52,225 nucleotides of DNA. Source: Chloroflexota bacterium. GTDB taxonomy: Bacteria > Chloroflexota > Dormibacteria > CF-121. Below, one piece after another: positions 7,865 through 16,243 of this stretch; the stretch's first letter is position 1; every line of letters begins with the position of its first letter. Under the pieces are notes generated by a model. That model was not told the origin of the DNA. It ran no database searches and saw only the letters and a list, made by a program, of their open reading frames with translations. Both the position numbers and the translations under genes were made by a program. Where the stretch lies: contig VBIC01000085.1 in assembly GCA_005881425.1 (NCBI GenBank), positions 1-52,225 on the forward strand, in the 5' to 3' direction.

Positions 7865-9234
7865 CGGGAGCTGCCCGCGTGCGCCATGAACTCGAGGAGG
7901 TCGAGCCGTGTGATGATGCCGACCGGACGGGCAGCGTCCATCACCACCACGGCTGTGGCACCGCCCAGCAGGGTGTTGAAAGCCTCGTCGATGTAAGCTC
8001 CGGCACCAACCGTCGGAAAGGGGCCGTCCATGGCGGCGCCGACCGTGGTCTCGATCAGTCCCGGGTCGCGGTAGACGCGGTCCAGCAGGCTGCGTTCCTG
8101 AATGCTGCCAACCAGCTGGCGTCCCTGCCCGTTCTCCTCGACCACCGGCATCTGTGAGATCCCGTACTCCTGGAGCATGTCGATGGCGCGTCCCACCTTC
8201 TCGCCGGAGGAGACTGTGACGAGCTCCGGGATCTCCCGCCCGCGCATCGCGACCACGTCACGCACCCGCTGTTGCGGATAGCGCTCGAGGAAGCCGTTCT
8301 GCCGCATCCACTCGTCGGAATAGATCTTGCTCAGATTGTTGCGCCCGGTGTCGGGCAGGATGACCACGACCACCTGGCCCGCTTCCATCTCCGCCGCCAC
8401 GTCCAGCGCGGCTTTCATGGCCGTGCCCGCGGAGCCGCCCACCAGGATGCCTTCCTCGCGGGTGATGCGGCGGGCCAGCAGGAAGGAGTCCCGGTCGCTG
8501 ACGCGGATGATCCGGTCGATGAGAGTCAGGTCGATCGTACCCGGGATGAAATCCTCCCCGATCCCCTCCACCTTGTAGGGCCGCGCGGTGTCTCCGGAGT
8601 AGAGCGACCCTTCCGGGTCGGCGCCGACGACGCTCACCGCGGGCTTGCGCTCCTTGAGGAAGCGGGCCACGCCGGTGATCGTGCCACCCGTCCCGAGCCC
8701 GCCCACCACCGCGTCCACCCGGCCATCCGTCTGCTCCCAGATCTCCGGGCCGGTCGTCTCGTAGTGGGCGCGCGGGTTCTCCAGGTTGAAGTACTGGTTG
8801 GGCTGGAAGGCGCCGGGAATCTCCCGGCTGAGGCGGTCCGCAACCGAGTAGTAGCTCTCCGGTGAATCGCGGGGGACCGCGGTGGGACAGACCACCACCT
8901 CGGCGCCGTAGGCGCGCAGCAGCGCGATCTTCTCCGCGGACTGCTTGTCGGCCATGACGAAGATCATCCGGTAGCCCTTGATGGCGGCCGTGATCGCGAG
9001 CGCGTGTCCGGTGTTGCCCGAGGTCGGCTCCACGATCGTGCCTCCCGGCCGGAGCAGGCCCCGCCGCTCGGCCTCCTCGACCATGCGCAGCCCGATCCGA
9101 TCCTTGACGCTGCCGCCCGGGTTCAGGCTCTCCACCTTGGCCAGAACCGTGGGCGTCAGGCCCGCGGTGACCCGATGCAGGCGGACGAGAGGGGTTCTCC
9201 CCACCGCGTCCAGGATGGTATCCAGGACCTGCAC
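7861..9234 (-). CDS. Cystathionine beta-synthase with C-terminal CBS domain pair
   Basis: Condenses homocysteine with serine to cystathionine. The catalytic fold-type II domain (about residues 1-320) carries the PLP lysine in NPGGSVKDR (Lys44 from this start), the SGNTGH loop and the GTGGTITG phosphate-binding loop. Two CBS motifs fill the C-terminal third and may bind an adenosyl ligand. I choose GTG 9234 (457 aa) and not the longer frame to 9267, because a TATAGT -10 box lies 6 nt before it and the longer version would run into the divergent gene. It forms a unit with the metB-like gene. Confidence 0.92.
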   Translation of the reverse strand: MQVLDTILDAVGRTPLVRLHRVTAGLTPTVLAKVESLNPGGSVKDRIGLRMVEEAERRGLLRPGGTIVEPTSGNTGHALAITAAIKGYRMIFVMADKQSAEKIALLRAYGAEVVVCPTAVPRDSPESYYSVADRLSREIPGAFQPNQYFNLENPRAHYETTGPEIWEQTDGRVDAVVGGLGTGGTITGVARFLKERKPAVSVVGADPEGSLYSGDTARPYKVEGIGEDFIPGTIDLTLIDRIIRVSDRDSFLLARRITREEGILVGGSAGTAMKAALDVAAEMEAGQVVVVILPDTGRNNLSKIYSDEWMRQNGFLERYPQQRVRDVVAMRGREIPELVTVSSGEKVGRAIDMLQEYGISQMPVVEENGQGRQLVGSIQERSLLDRVYRDPGLIETTVGAAMDGPFPTVGAGAYIDEAFNTLLGGATAVVVMDAARPVGIITRLDLLEFMAHAGSSR

Positions 9235-9240
9235 GGCCCA

Positions 9241-9248
9241 ACTATAGT
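9241..9248. promoter_or_regulatory. Palindromic -10 box shared by two divergent leaderless genes
   Basis: ACTATAGT is its own reverse complement. On the plus strand TATAGT (9243-9248) is followed by 6 nt and GTG 9255 (aminotransferase). On the minus strand TATAGT (9246-9241) is followed by 6 nt and GTG 9234 (cystathionine beta-synthase). The spacing is identical both ways and neither gene has room for a leader or a Shine-Dalgarno site. -35 elements are weak on both sides. Confidence 0.65.
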
Positions 9249-9254
9249 CAACGG

Positions 9255-10445
9255 GTGGACCGCTCACTGGTCAACCGGTCGCCGGTTTCACACCGGGCTA
9301 CCCTCTTCACAGAGTCGGTGATCCGGGAGATGACCAGGCTCTGCGTCGACGCCCATGGCGAGGACTGCCTCAATCTGGCCCAGGGCTTCCCGGACTTCGC
9401 CGCGCCGGCCGAGCTCAAGGAGGCCGCCGTCGACGCCATCCGGCGGGACTTCAACCAGTACGCCACCACCTGGGGCATCCGCCCCATGCGCGAGGCGATC
9501 GCGGACAAGCAGCGGCGCTACCGAGGGATGCCGGTCGACCCCGAAACCGAGATCACGGTCTGCTGCGGGGTGACCGAAACCATGCTCGCCACGATCATGG
9601 CCCTGGTCGATCCGGGCGACGAGGTGATCGTCTTCGAACCGTTCTACGAGAACTACGGCCCCGACTGCATACTCACCGGGGCGATCCCCCGGATCTGCTC
9701 CCTGCGTCCGCCCGACTGGCGCTTCGACCCGGACGAGCTGCGCCGGACCTTCGGCCCCAGGACACGGGCCATCGTGATCAACACGCCACACAATCCGACC
9801 GGCAAGGTCTATACGCGAGGCGAGCTGGAGCAGATCGCTTCACTCTGCCAGGAGTTCGACGCGATCGCCATCACCGACGAGATCTACGAGCACCTCGTCT
9901 ATCGCGGCGAGCATCTTTCGATGGCCACCCTGCCGGGAATGCGAGAGCGCACCGTGACCATCAGCGGGCTCTCCAAGACCTACAGCGTGACCGGCTGGCG
10001 ATTGGCCTACGCCATCGCCCCGCCAATCATGACCAACGCCATCCGCAAGGTCCACGACTTCCTGACCGTAGGAGCGCCCCATCCGCTGCAAGTGGCGGCG
10101 GCTACAGCCCTGCGATTCCCCGACGGCTACTACATCGAGCTGCTCAACGGATATCGTGAGCGGCGCGACTTCCTGCTCGAGATCCTGCACGGCGCCGGCT
10201 TCCAGAGCTACCCCCCTGACGGAGCCTATTACGTGATGACCGACATCAGCGGGTTCCACGAGGAGGACGTGGCCCTCGCCCACCGCATGGTGCGGGAGAT
10301 CGGTCTGGCCACGGTCCCAGGCAGCAGCTTCTACCTGGACCCGAAGCGCGGCCGGCAGCAGATCCGGTTCTCCTTTCCCAAGAAGATGGAGACCCTGCGC
10401 CGGGTGGCCGAGCGGCTGCAGGCGCTGCGACACCTTCCCCTCTGA
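9255..10445 (+). CDS. Class I/II PLP aminotransferase
   Basis: Fold-type I aminotransferase of 396 aa. Motifs: NLAQGFPDF near the N-terminus, the NTPHNPTGKVY segment, the DEIYEHLVY aspartate-tyrosine pair, the PLP lysine in SGLSKTYSVTGWRLAY and the C-terminal arginine in RGRQQIRFSF. It resembles the kynurenine/methionine/aspartate aminotransferase group; the amino donor is not readable. The GTG start lies 6 nt after TATAGT. Its head-to-head arrangement with cystathionine beta-synthase may point to a sulfur amino acid role (inference). Confidence 0.9.
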   Translation: MDRSLVNRSPVSHRATLFTESVIREMTRLCVDAHGEDCLNLAQGFPDFAAPAELKEAAVDAIRRDFNQYATTWGIRPMREAIADKQRRYRGMPVDPETEITVCCGVTETMLATIMALVDPGDEVIVFEPFYENYGPDCILTGAIPRICSLRPPDWRFDPDELRRTFGPRTRAIVINTPHNPTGKVYTRGELEQIASLCQEFDAIAITDEIYEHLVYRGEHLSMATLPGMRERTVTISGLSKTYSVTGWRLAYAIAPPIMTNAIRKVHDFLTVGAPHPLQVAAATALRFPDGYYIELLNGYRERRDFLLEILHGAGFQSYPPDGAYYVMTDISGFHEEDVALAHRMVREIGLATVPGSSFYLDPKRGRQQIRFSFPKKMETLRRVAERLQALRHLPL

Positions 10446-10452
10446 GCCGGCG

Positions 10453-10767
10453 ATGTTCCTGGCCTGCCCCAACCGGTGCAGCGTGAACCGGTTCGAGCTC
10501 TGGAACGCCTCGGTCTTCACCGACTCGCTGGGCCGGTACCTGGAGCACAGGGCGGAGCAGGCGCCCCTCTATCGCTGTACCGCTTGCGGCAGTCCGGCTG
10601 TGGACCTGGGCTCGGTTGCCAGGACGCTGGCCGAGGAGGAGCAGGCCGAGGCCGGCGCCGTGCAGGACTATGCCTGCCCCAGTTGCGAGGAGCTCTTTCG
10701 CGCCCCGGCGGGGCAGAACCCGGTCGTCTGTCCCGCCTGCGGGGAGACCTATCCGGTCGGCGGCTAG
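10453..10767 (+). CDS. Zinc-ribbon protein, 104 aa
   Basis: Small protein with paired cysteines: CPNRC near residue 5, CTACG near 42, CPSCEELF near 75 and CPACGETYP near the C-terminus. The last three pairs look like zinc knuckles of rubredoxin or zinc-ribbon type. ATG 10453 is 8 nt after the aminotransferase stop, so the two are likely co-transcribed. Function unknown; metal binding is a safe inference, nucleic-acid binding only a possibility. Confidence 0.65.
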   Translation: MFLACPNRCSVNRFELWNASVFTDSLGRYLEHRAEQAPLYRCTACGSPAVDLGSVARTLAEEEQAEAGAVQDYACPSCEELFRAPAGQNPVVCPACGETYPVGG

Positions 10768-10776
10768 CGGGACGGG

Positions 10777-11553
10777 TCACCCCCTGACGGCGCCGCGCAG
10801 GGCCGCGGCCCGTATCGCGATCTGGGGCAGGATCTCGCCGGCCTTGCCGGTTACCACTGCCCGCGCCCTGGCGTCGAGAGGCGTCGCCTCCGCGTTGACG
10901 ATGCACAGGCTGGCACCCTGCTCCAGCGCCTTCTCCGGGATGCCGGCCGCGGGGTAGACCTGGAGGGAGCTGCCGACGACGAGCATCAGGTCCGCGCTCT
11001 CGGCCTCCACCTCCGCCCGGCACAGCGCCTGAAGCGGCAGTGACTCGCCGAAGAGGACCACCGTCGGCTTGAGATAGGTGCCCCCGCACCCTGGACAGGG
11101 TGGCGGCGTCTGCGCCCGGTTGATCCGGTCGATCTCCTCTCGGGAAAATTCGCCGGCGCAGTCGAAGCACACCACCCTTGAGGACGATCCGTGCAGCTCG
11201 ATGACGTCGCCGCTCCCAGCCTTCTGGTGCAGGCCGTCGGTGTTCTGGGTGATCACGGCGTGGATGATCCCGGCGTCCTCCAGCGCCTTGAGAGCGCGGT
11301 GCGCCGGGTTGGGCTCGGCTCCCGTCCGGCGGTTCTCAAGGCTGTAGCGCCAGTAGGCGCCGGGATCCTTGCGGAACTGCGCGATCGAGGCGACGCGGTA
11401 AGGATCCATCGTGGTCCACAGCCCGCCCTCGCCGCGAAAGACCGGGATGCCGCTCTCGGCCGAGATCCCCGCGCCGGTAAAGGCCACGCCCCGCCGGCTA
11501 CCGGCCAGGAGCTCGGCGGTGCGCTCCAGGGCCGGATCCTCGACCGGGCTCAT
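10777..11553 (-). CDS. cobB: Sir2-family NAD-dependent protein deacylase
   Basis: Removes acyl groups from protein lysines using NAD. The protein of 258 aa has GAGISAESGIP at 27-37, ITQNTDGLH at 101-109, catalytic His121, and a structural zinc site from Cys129, Cys132, Cys153 and Cys156 (CPGC). The GSSLQVYPA motif follows. ATG 11553 overlaps the stop of the LmbE-type gene (ATGA), so it ends an etfB-etfA-lmbE-sir2 unit; that company suggests control of acyl-CoA or redox enzymes by deacylation. The symbol is a family label. Confidence 0.92.
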   Translation of the reverse strand: MSPVEDPALERTAELLAGSRRGVAFTGAGISAESGIPVFRGEGGLWTTMDPYRVASIAQFRKDPGAYWRYSLENRRTGAEPNPAHRALKALEDAGIIHAVITQNTDGLHQKAGSGDVIELHGSSSRVVCFDCAGEFSREEIDRINRAQTPPPCPGCGGTYLKPTVVLFGESLPLQALCRAEVEAESADLMLVVGSSLQVYPAAGIPEKALEQGASLCIVNAEATPLDARARAVVTGKAGEILPQIAIRAAALRGAVRG

Positions 11554-12398
11554 CTGAGTCCGGCGAAGAGGTCGTCCTCGGGAGTCGGCGCTTCGACCCG
11601 GGAGCGCACCCGCTCGTAGGACTCCCGGCTCCAGGCACGCTCACCCAGGACCTCGCGCAGCTTCATGAACCAGCTGTCGGGCGGGATCTGGGTCCGGTGC
11701 GCCAGCATGGCATCCAGCTTGCGCTGCAGCTGGTCGCTGACGTCGACCTGGGCGGTCACCCGGTCGTCATCGACCGCGAACGGCGCCTCGCCGTCGTCCC
11801 TGGCAAACCTATCCTCCATGCCGGCCCGCTTCATGGCCTGCGAGATGGCCCGCACCTGCGATTTGGGGAAGGCCGAGTAGTAGAGCTTGCTGGGCCGGTG
11901 CGGCTCACCGCCAGGAAACAGCTTGATGTCATCCGCGTGGTAGAAGGCCATGACCGCGACGCGATGGGCGTTGATGTGATCGGGATGGCCGTAGCCGCCG
12001 ATCTCGTTGTAGGTTGCGACCACCTGCGGCCTGACCCGGCGGATGATCGCGATCAGGCGGGCGACAGCCTCAGCCTGGTCGGCCTGCCAGAAAGTGCCGG
12101 GGACACTGTTGCGCGCCTCACCCATCATGCCGGAGTCCTCGTAGCCCAGGAACACCAGCTCGTGCACGCCCAGGATGGCGCAGGCGGCGCGCAGCTCCCC
12201 CTCCCGGATGCTGGCCAGACGGGGCGCCGCCTCCTGGGGATCCAGGTCCTTGTCCAGGATCTCGCCCACCTCGCCCCGCGTGGCGGTGACCAGGGTGGTG
12301 CGAATCCCCTCCTGCGCGTAGCGCGCCAGCGTCCCGCCCATGGTGATGGACTCGTCGTCGGGGTGGGCGTGCACCGCGAGAAAGCTGAGCTCGGTCAC
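11550..12398 (-). CDS. PIG-L/LmbE-family deacetylase (Mca/MshB-like)
   Basis: Zinc-dependent N-acetylglucosaminide deacetylase family, 282 aa. The metal-binding HAHPDDE motif is at 10-16 and the second histidine motif GHPDHINAH is near 136. The length and the GYEDSGMM segment resemble mycothiol S-conjugate amidase (Mca) or MshB of actinobacteria. GTG 12398 overlaps the etfA stop and the gene overlaps the sir2 start, so it is embedded in that operon. Whether the host makes mycothiol is not shown here, although a DUF3090/SCO1664 pair found near mycothiol genes elsewhere is also present at 26498. Confidence 0.85.
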   Translation of the reverse strand: MTELSFLAVHAHPDDESITMGGTLARYAQEGIRTTLVTATRGEVGEILDKDLDPQEAAPRLASIREGELRAACAILGVHELVFLGYEDSGMMGEARNSVPGTFWQADQAEAVARLIAIIRRVRPQVVATYNEIGGYGHPDHINAHRVAVMAFYHADDIKLFPGGEPHRPSKLYYSAFPKSQVRAISQAMKRAGMEDRFARDDGEAPFAVDDDRVTAQVDVSDQLQRKLDAMLAHRTQIPPDSWFMKLREVLGERAWSRESYERVRSRVEAPTPEDDLFAGLR

Positions 12399-13363
12399 CC
12401 CTTGCGCTTGCGGAGCTCCTCGGTCAGCTGGGGCACCAGCCTGTTCAGGTCGCCGACCACGCCCAGGTCCGCGAGCTTGAAGATCGGCGCTTCGGGGTCC
12501 TTGTTGATGGCGATAATGGTTCGCGCGCCCTTCATGCCCACCGTGTGCTGCATCGCCCCCGAGATCCCGACTGCGATGTAGACGGTCGGCTTGACCGTCT
12601 TCCCGGTCTGGCCCACCTGGAAGGCGTACGGCTTCCAGCCCGCGTCGACGACCGCCCGGCTGGCGCCGACCGCCGCGCCGAGCTGCGCCGCCAGGTCGTC
12701 GACCAGCTTGAAGTTCTCGGGCGAACCCAGGCCGCGGCCGCCGCTGACGATGACCGCGGCGTCGTCCAGGCGAGGACCCTGGGCCTCTTCCTTCTCGCGC
12801 TTGAGAACCCTGGGCGCAGGGCGGCTGGTGTCGACGGCATCGGTCAGGGTCTCCACCCGGGCGGCGGAACCCTCCAGCGGTTGAGCGGCGAAGGCTTTGG
12901 GCCGGACCAGGACGATGGGAGGGCCCTGCGTCCTGGGCACCGTCGTGACCAGCGTGGACCCGCCGAAGATCGGCGAGACGACCGCCCAGCCACCGCCCTG
13001 ACCAGGACCGACGTCCGTCGCGTTGGCGATCAGCGCGGTCCCAAGCCGGGCGCTGAGCCGGGACGCGATGTCGCGGCTGTCGTACGTCATTCCGAAGAGC
13101 AGCAGGTCGGGTCCGTGCTTCTGCACGAGCTTTTCCAGCAGGTCGACCGCGGGAGACGCCAGGACGTCCCGAAACGCCGGGTCCTCATGCGCGTAGACGA
13201 CGCGGGCCCCGTGCTTGCCCAACGATTCGACGGCCGCGGATGCGCCGGGCCCCAGCGCCACAGCCTCCGGCTCGCCGAGGTCGCGCGCCTTGGTGAGCAG
13301 CTCGAGGGCAACCGATTTCGGCTTGCCCTCGACGGTCTCGGCGTAGACCCAGATCCTGGCCAC
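12395..13363 (-). CDS. etfA: Electron transfer flavoprotein alpha subunit
   Basis: FAD-binding subunit of ETF, 322 aa. The C-terminal FAD domain has IVSGGRGLGSPENF, GASRAVVDAGW, VGQTGKTVKP, YIAVGISGAMQH and AINKDPEAPIF, all family hallmarks. Together with EtfB it carries electrons from acyl-CoA or other dehydrogenases to the quinone pool. GTG 13363 is 2 nt after the etfB stop. No FixC or acyl-CoA dehydrogenase gene is nearby, so the electron donors lie elsewhere. Confidence 0.95.
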   Translation of the reverse strand: MARIWVYAETVEGKPKSVALELLTKARDLGEPEAVALGPGASAAVESLGKHGARVVYAHEDPAFRDVLASPAVDLLEKLVQKHGPDLLLFGMTYDSRDIASRLSARLGTALIANATDVGPGQGGGWAVVSPIFGGSTLVTTVPRTQGPPIVLVRPKAFAAQPLEGSAARVETLTDAVDTSRPAPRVLKREKEEAQGPRLDDAAVIVSGGRGLGSPENFKLVDDLAAQLGAAVGASRAVVDAGWKPYAFQVGQTGKTVKPTVYIAVGISGAMQHTVGMKGARTIIAINKDPEAPIFKLADLGVVGDLNRLVPQLTEELRKRKG

Positions 13364-13365
13364 GG

Positions 13366-14148
13366 TCAGATCACCTTCAGCTCGGCCAGGAAGTCGACGA
13401 TCTCCCTCGCCCCCTCGCCCTTGTCTTCGATCACCCGACCGGCCTTTCGGGCCTGCGCCGGCTGGAGGTCCACCACCTCCTGGGTCAGCGCCTTCTCACC
13501 GGCCTTGCCGCTCAAGCCGATCGCCTCCAGGGTCAGCTGCCTGACCTCCTTGTTCTTGGACTGCATGATCCCGCGCAGCGAAGGGTAGCGAGGATCGTTG
13601 ATGCCCCCGGTCACGGTCACCACCGCGGGCAGGGGCGCCTCCACCACGTCGTAGCCCTCGTCGGTCTGGCGGTGGATCGACGCCTTTCCCTCCTCGACCG
13701 AGAGTTTCCTGGCGAAGGATAGGAGGGGAAGGCCGAGGAGCTCGGCAAGCTGGCCTGGTACCGCCCCGGTCGAGCCGTCGGTCGACTCCTGGCCGCATAC
13801 GATCAGGTCGAAGGGCTGCCCCTTGACCGCCGCCGCCAGCACCCGGGCGGTGCTGAGGGCGTCCGAGTTCTGCAGCGCCGGGTCCTGGACGTGGATGCCC
13901 CTGGCTCCGCCCATGGAAAGCGCCCGCCGGATGGCATCGACCGCGCGAGCTGGTCCCATCGAGACCACGGTGACCTCGCCCCCAGCTCCCTCCGCGACCT
14001 GGAGAGCCGCCTCGACCGCGTGCTCGTCACCCGGATCGAGGACCAGGTCGACCCCCTCCCGAACCAGGCGCTTGCTCGCCGGATCCAGCCGGGCCGGGGC
14101 GCTGGGGTCAGGAATCTGCTTCACACACACGACGACATTGATAGCCAA
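13366..14148 (-). CDS. etfB: Electron transfer flavoprotein beta subunit
   Basis: AMP-binding subunit of ETF, 260 aa. Recognisable from CVKQIPDP at the N-terminus, LDPGDEHAVEAAL, the CGQESTDGSTGAVPGQLAELLG signature and PRYPSLRGIMQSKNK. It starts with TTG at 14148, and a CATAAT -10-like box (14160-14165) is only 11 nt upstream, so the leader would be very short. First gene of etfB-etfA-lmbE-sir2 and divergent from the lytic transglycosylase gene. Confidence 0.95.
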   Translation of the reverse strand: MAINVVVCVKQIPDPSAPARLDPASKRLVREGVDLVLDPGDEHAVEAALQVAEGAGGEVTVVSMGPARAVDAIRRALSMGGARGIHVQDPALQNSDALSTARVLAAAVKGQPFDLIVCGQESTDGSTGAVPGQLAELLGLPLLSFARKLSVEEGKASIHRQTDEGYDVVEAPLPAVVTVTGGINDPRYPSLRGIMQSKNKEVRQLTLEAIGLSGKAGEKALTQEVVDLQPAQARKAGRVIEDKGEGAREIVDFLAELKVI

Positions 14149-14238
14149 GGGGCTTTCTCATTATGGGCAAGCGCCGCCAGGGGACGCCGCTCGAGCCTGA
14201 GCTTGCGAGGAGGGGCGCGGGTTCTGTTTCATGGGCGG

Positions 14239-14901
14239 ATGCGCCTGCGCAGCCTGCTCGCCGGCCTCCTGGCCGGGATCTCGTGCGGCGCCGTCACGGC
14301 CCCGGTGAGCCCCGCGGCGGTGGAGGCGGGCATGAAGGCCCTCACCCTTCCGATCGCCCTGCGCGCCGTCGTCCATATGGCCTCCTTTGAGACCCCCGCG
14401 ATCTTGCGGCCCGCCTCCTCAGAGCCGGCGGGATCAGGCTCCGGGCACGCAGGCCTCCAGCCGGACGGGCGCCGGCCGCCGCTCCAGGGCCGGCGCGAGG
14501 CGACCATCCAGCTGCTCAGCGAGGCCGCTGACCGCCACGAAGTAGAGCCCAGCCTGGTGCTGGCCCTCTCCTTCTGGGAGAGCGCCTGGGACGAGTCTCG
14601 GGTCTCGAGCACGGGAGCCGTGGGCCTGATGCAGATCCAGCCGGAGGTCGCGGCGGCGGAAGGCCCGCGGCTCGTCGGCCGGGAAGTCGACCTCCAGGAC
14701 CCCTACGACAACGCGGACCTGGGGGCGGCCATCCTGAAGGCGAATCTCGAAGCCTACGGCTCGAAGGAAAGGGCGCTCGCCGCCTACTACCAGGGAGCGT
14801 CCAGCCTGGAGCAGGACGGACCCTACCCGGACACCCAGCAGTACGTCCAGGGCATCCTGGCGCTGGCGGCCCAGATCGCCGCTGGACACCTGCCCCGCTG
14901 A
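14239..14901 (+). CDS. Secreted lytic transglycosylase (SLT domain)
   Basis: 220-aa exported protein. A signal peptide (MRLRSLLAGLLAG, hydrophobic to about residue 25) and a Pro/Arg/Gly-rich linker precede an SLT goose-lysozyme-like domain. The catalytic glutamate is in SFWESAWDES, followed by GAVGLMQIQP and AAYYQGASS. It cleaves peptidoglycan glycan strands. ATG 14239 is chosen because it begins directly with the signal peptide, although the frame is open much further upstream. It faces etfB across a 90-nt gap. Confidence 0.82.
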   Translation: MRLRSLLAGLLAGISCGAVTAPVSPAAVEAGMKALTLPIALRAVVHMASFETPAILRPASSEPAGSGSGHAGLQPDGRRPPLQGRREATIQLLSEAADRHEVEPSLVLALSFWESAWDESRVSSTGAVGLMQIQPEVAAAEGPRLVGREVDLQDPYDNADLGAAILKANLEAYGSKERALAAYYQGASSLEQDGPYPDTQQYVQGILALAAQIAAGHLPR

Positions 14902-14921
14902 CCGCTAGCGAACATCTGTTC

Positions 14922-14927
14922 TATGAT
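14922..14927 (+). promoter_or_regulatory. -10 box before the radical SAM gene
   Basis: TATGAT at 14922-14927, preceded by TGTTC. An in-frame ATG (14923) falls inside this box, which argues for ATG 14938 as the real start, about 4 nt after the expected transcription start. Confidence 0.5.
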
Positions 14928-14937
14928 GGGAAACCTG

Positions 14938-15840
14938 ATGGCGGCGCGCGAGTATCAGGAGATCCACTGCAAGAGCGCCCTGAACCGGGTCCAGCACATG
15001 GGCTTCCGCTGGTCGCTCAATCCCTACCAGGGATGCGTGCACGCCTGCGTCTACTGTTTTGCCCGGGCCCACGCCAGGCTCGCCGACCGCGACTGGGGAA
15101 CCGGATTCTCGAGCCGGATCGGCGTCAAGCTCAACGTCGCCGAGGTGCTCCGGGCGGAGCTATCCAGCCGCTCCTGGAAGCGGGAGACGGTGGCCTTCGG
15201 GACGGCGACCGATCCCTATCAGCCGGCCGAGGGGAGGTACAGGCTGACCAGGAGCTGCCTTCTCGCGCTGAGTGACTTCCGGACGCCGGTGGGACTCATC
15301 ACCAAGGGGACGCTGATCCTGCGCGACGTCGACGTCCTGGTCGAGCTCGCGCGGCGTGCGTCTCTCACCGTCACCTTCAGCGTTCCCACGGTCGACGAGG
15401 AGGTCTGGGCGAAGACTGAGCCGGGCACGCCTCCCCCGCGCCAGCGCCTGCGCGTGCTCCGCCGCCTGGTCGACGCCGGAATCGAAGCCGGCGTGGGGAT
15501 GGCGCCCATCCTTCCCGGGCTGAGCGACGCCCCGGCCCGGCTGGAGGCCACGGTGGCGGCAGCGGCGGAGTCCGGGGCCTGCTTCCTCTGGGCCAACCTG
15601 GTCTACCTCAAGCCCGGCACCAGGGAACACTACCTGGCCTTCCTGGCCCGCGAGTATCCTCAGCTGCTGCCCCGCTACGCCGACCTCTTTCCGGGGGCCT
15701 CCGCGTACGCCCCCGCCGCCGCCAAGGACTCCATCGCGGCCGCGGTCGGCCGCCTGCGCTCACGGCACGGAGTCGGGGACCGGCGCGCTCTGCGGCTGGC
15801 GCCGCCCCCCGAGCCCGCCCAGCTTTCGCTCCTCGCCTGA
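14938..15840 (+). CDS. Radical SAM protein, SplB/Rv2578c-like
   Basis: 300-aa radical SAM enzyme. The cluster motif CVHACVYC places Cys33, Cys37 and Cys40 for the [4Fe-4S]-SAM site, preceded by NPYQG as in the SplB-like/Rv2578c family of actinobacteria. GTATDPYQPAEG and the VTFSVPTVDEEVW segment are also typical. The substrate is unknown for the family; spore photoproduct lyase chemistry should not be assumed. I start at ATG 14938 (MAAREYQ), since the ATG at 14923 lies within the -10 box. Confidence 0.88.
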   Translation: MAAREYQEIHCKSALNRVQHMGFRWSLNPYQGCVHACVYCFARAHARLADRDWGTGFSSRIGVKLNVAEVLRAELSSRSWKRETVAFGTATDPYQPAEGRYRLTRSCLLALSDFRTPVGLITKGTLILRDVDVLVELARRASLTVTFSVPTVDEEVWAKTEPGTPPPRQRLRVLRRLVDAGIEAGVGMAPILPGLSDAPARLEATVAAAAESGACFLWANLVYLKPGTREHYLAFLAREYPQLLPRYADLFPGASAYAPAAAKDSIAAAVGRLRSRHGVGDRRALRLAPPPEPAQLSLLA

Positions 15841-15873
15841 CCAGACTGACCCACTCCCGCCTGACCCCCTTGA

Positions 15874-15902
15874 TTGACAGCCACGCCCGGGTGGTCTACC
15901 GT
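15874..15902 (+). promoter_or_regulatory. Promoter of the 15911 zinc-ribbon gene
   Basis: TTGACA (15874-15879), a 17-nt spacer and TACCGT (15897-15902). GTG 15911 follows 8 nt later, so the transcript is likely leaderless. Confidence 0.6.
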
Positions 15903-15910
15903 GGCGACGA

Positions 15911-16228
15911 GTGCTCGGCTGGCTGACTCGACTGTTCGGCAAGCGTGCTCCGGCTGAGAGCGCGGCCCCGCCCGTGGCAACGGTCGATCTCTCCTCCGGG
16001 AGCCGGCCCCAGAGCGCCGGCTCCGAAGCCGTGGCAGAGGGCCGGCAAGGAACGCCCTCGCCCACCGCCGCACCTGCCGGGACCGCACCCGCCGTGGCCG
16101 AGCCCAGAGAGGTCTGCCCCACCTGCGGCAAGACGAGCGTATTCGCCGGACCGCCGGGCCACCGCTACTGCATGCACTGCGCCCTGCGCGAGGAGCTCTT
16201 CGACGCCAGCGCCGCCGCTCACCAGTAG
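15911..16228 (+). CDS. Small protein with C-terminal zinc-binding motif, 105 aa
   Basis: 105 aa: an amphipathic N-terminus (LGWLTRLFGKR), an Ala/Pro/Ser-rich linker (about residues 13-65), then CPTCG and CMHC separated by about 17 residues, typical of a small zinc ribbon. The N-terminal segment could attach to the membrane surface. The metallo-beta-lactamase gene starts 15 nt downstream, so the two are probably co-transcribed. No function known. Confidence 0.6.
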   Translation: MLGWLTRLFGKRAPAESAAPPVATVDLSSGSRPQSAGSEAVAEGRQGTPSPTAAPAGTAPAVAEPREVCPTCGKTSVFAGPPGHRYCMHCALREELFDASAAAHQ

Positions 16229-16243
16229 CTCCAGGCGCGGCTG

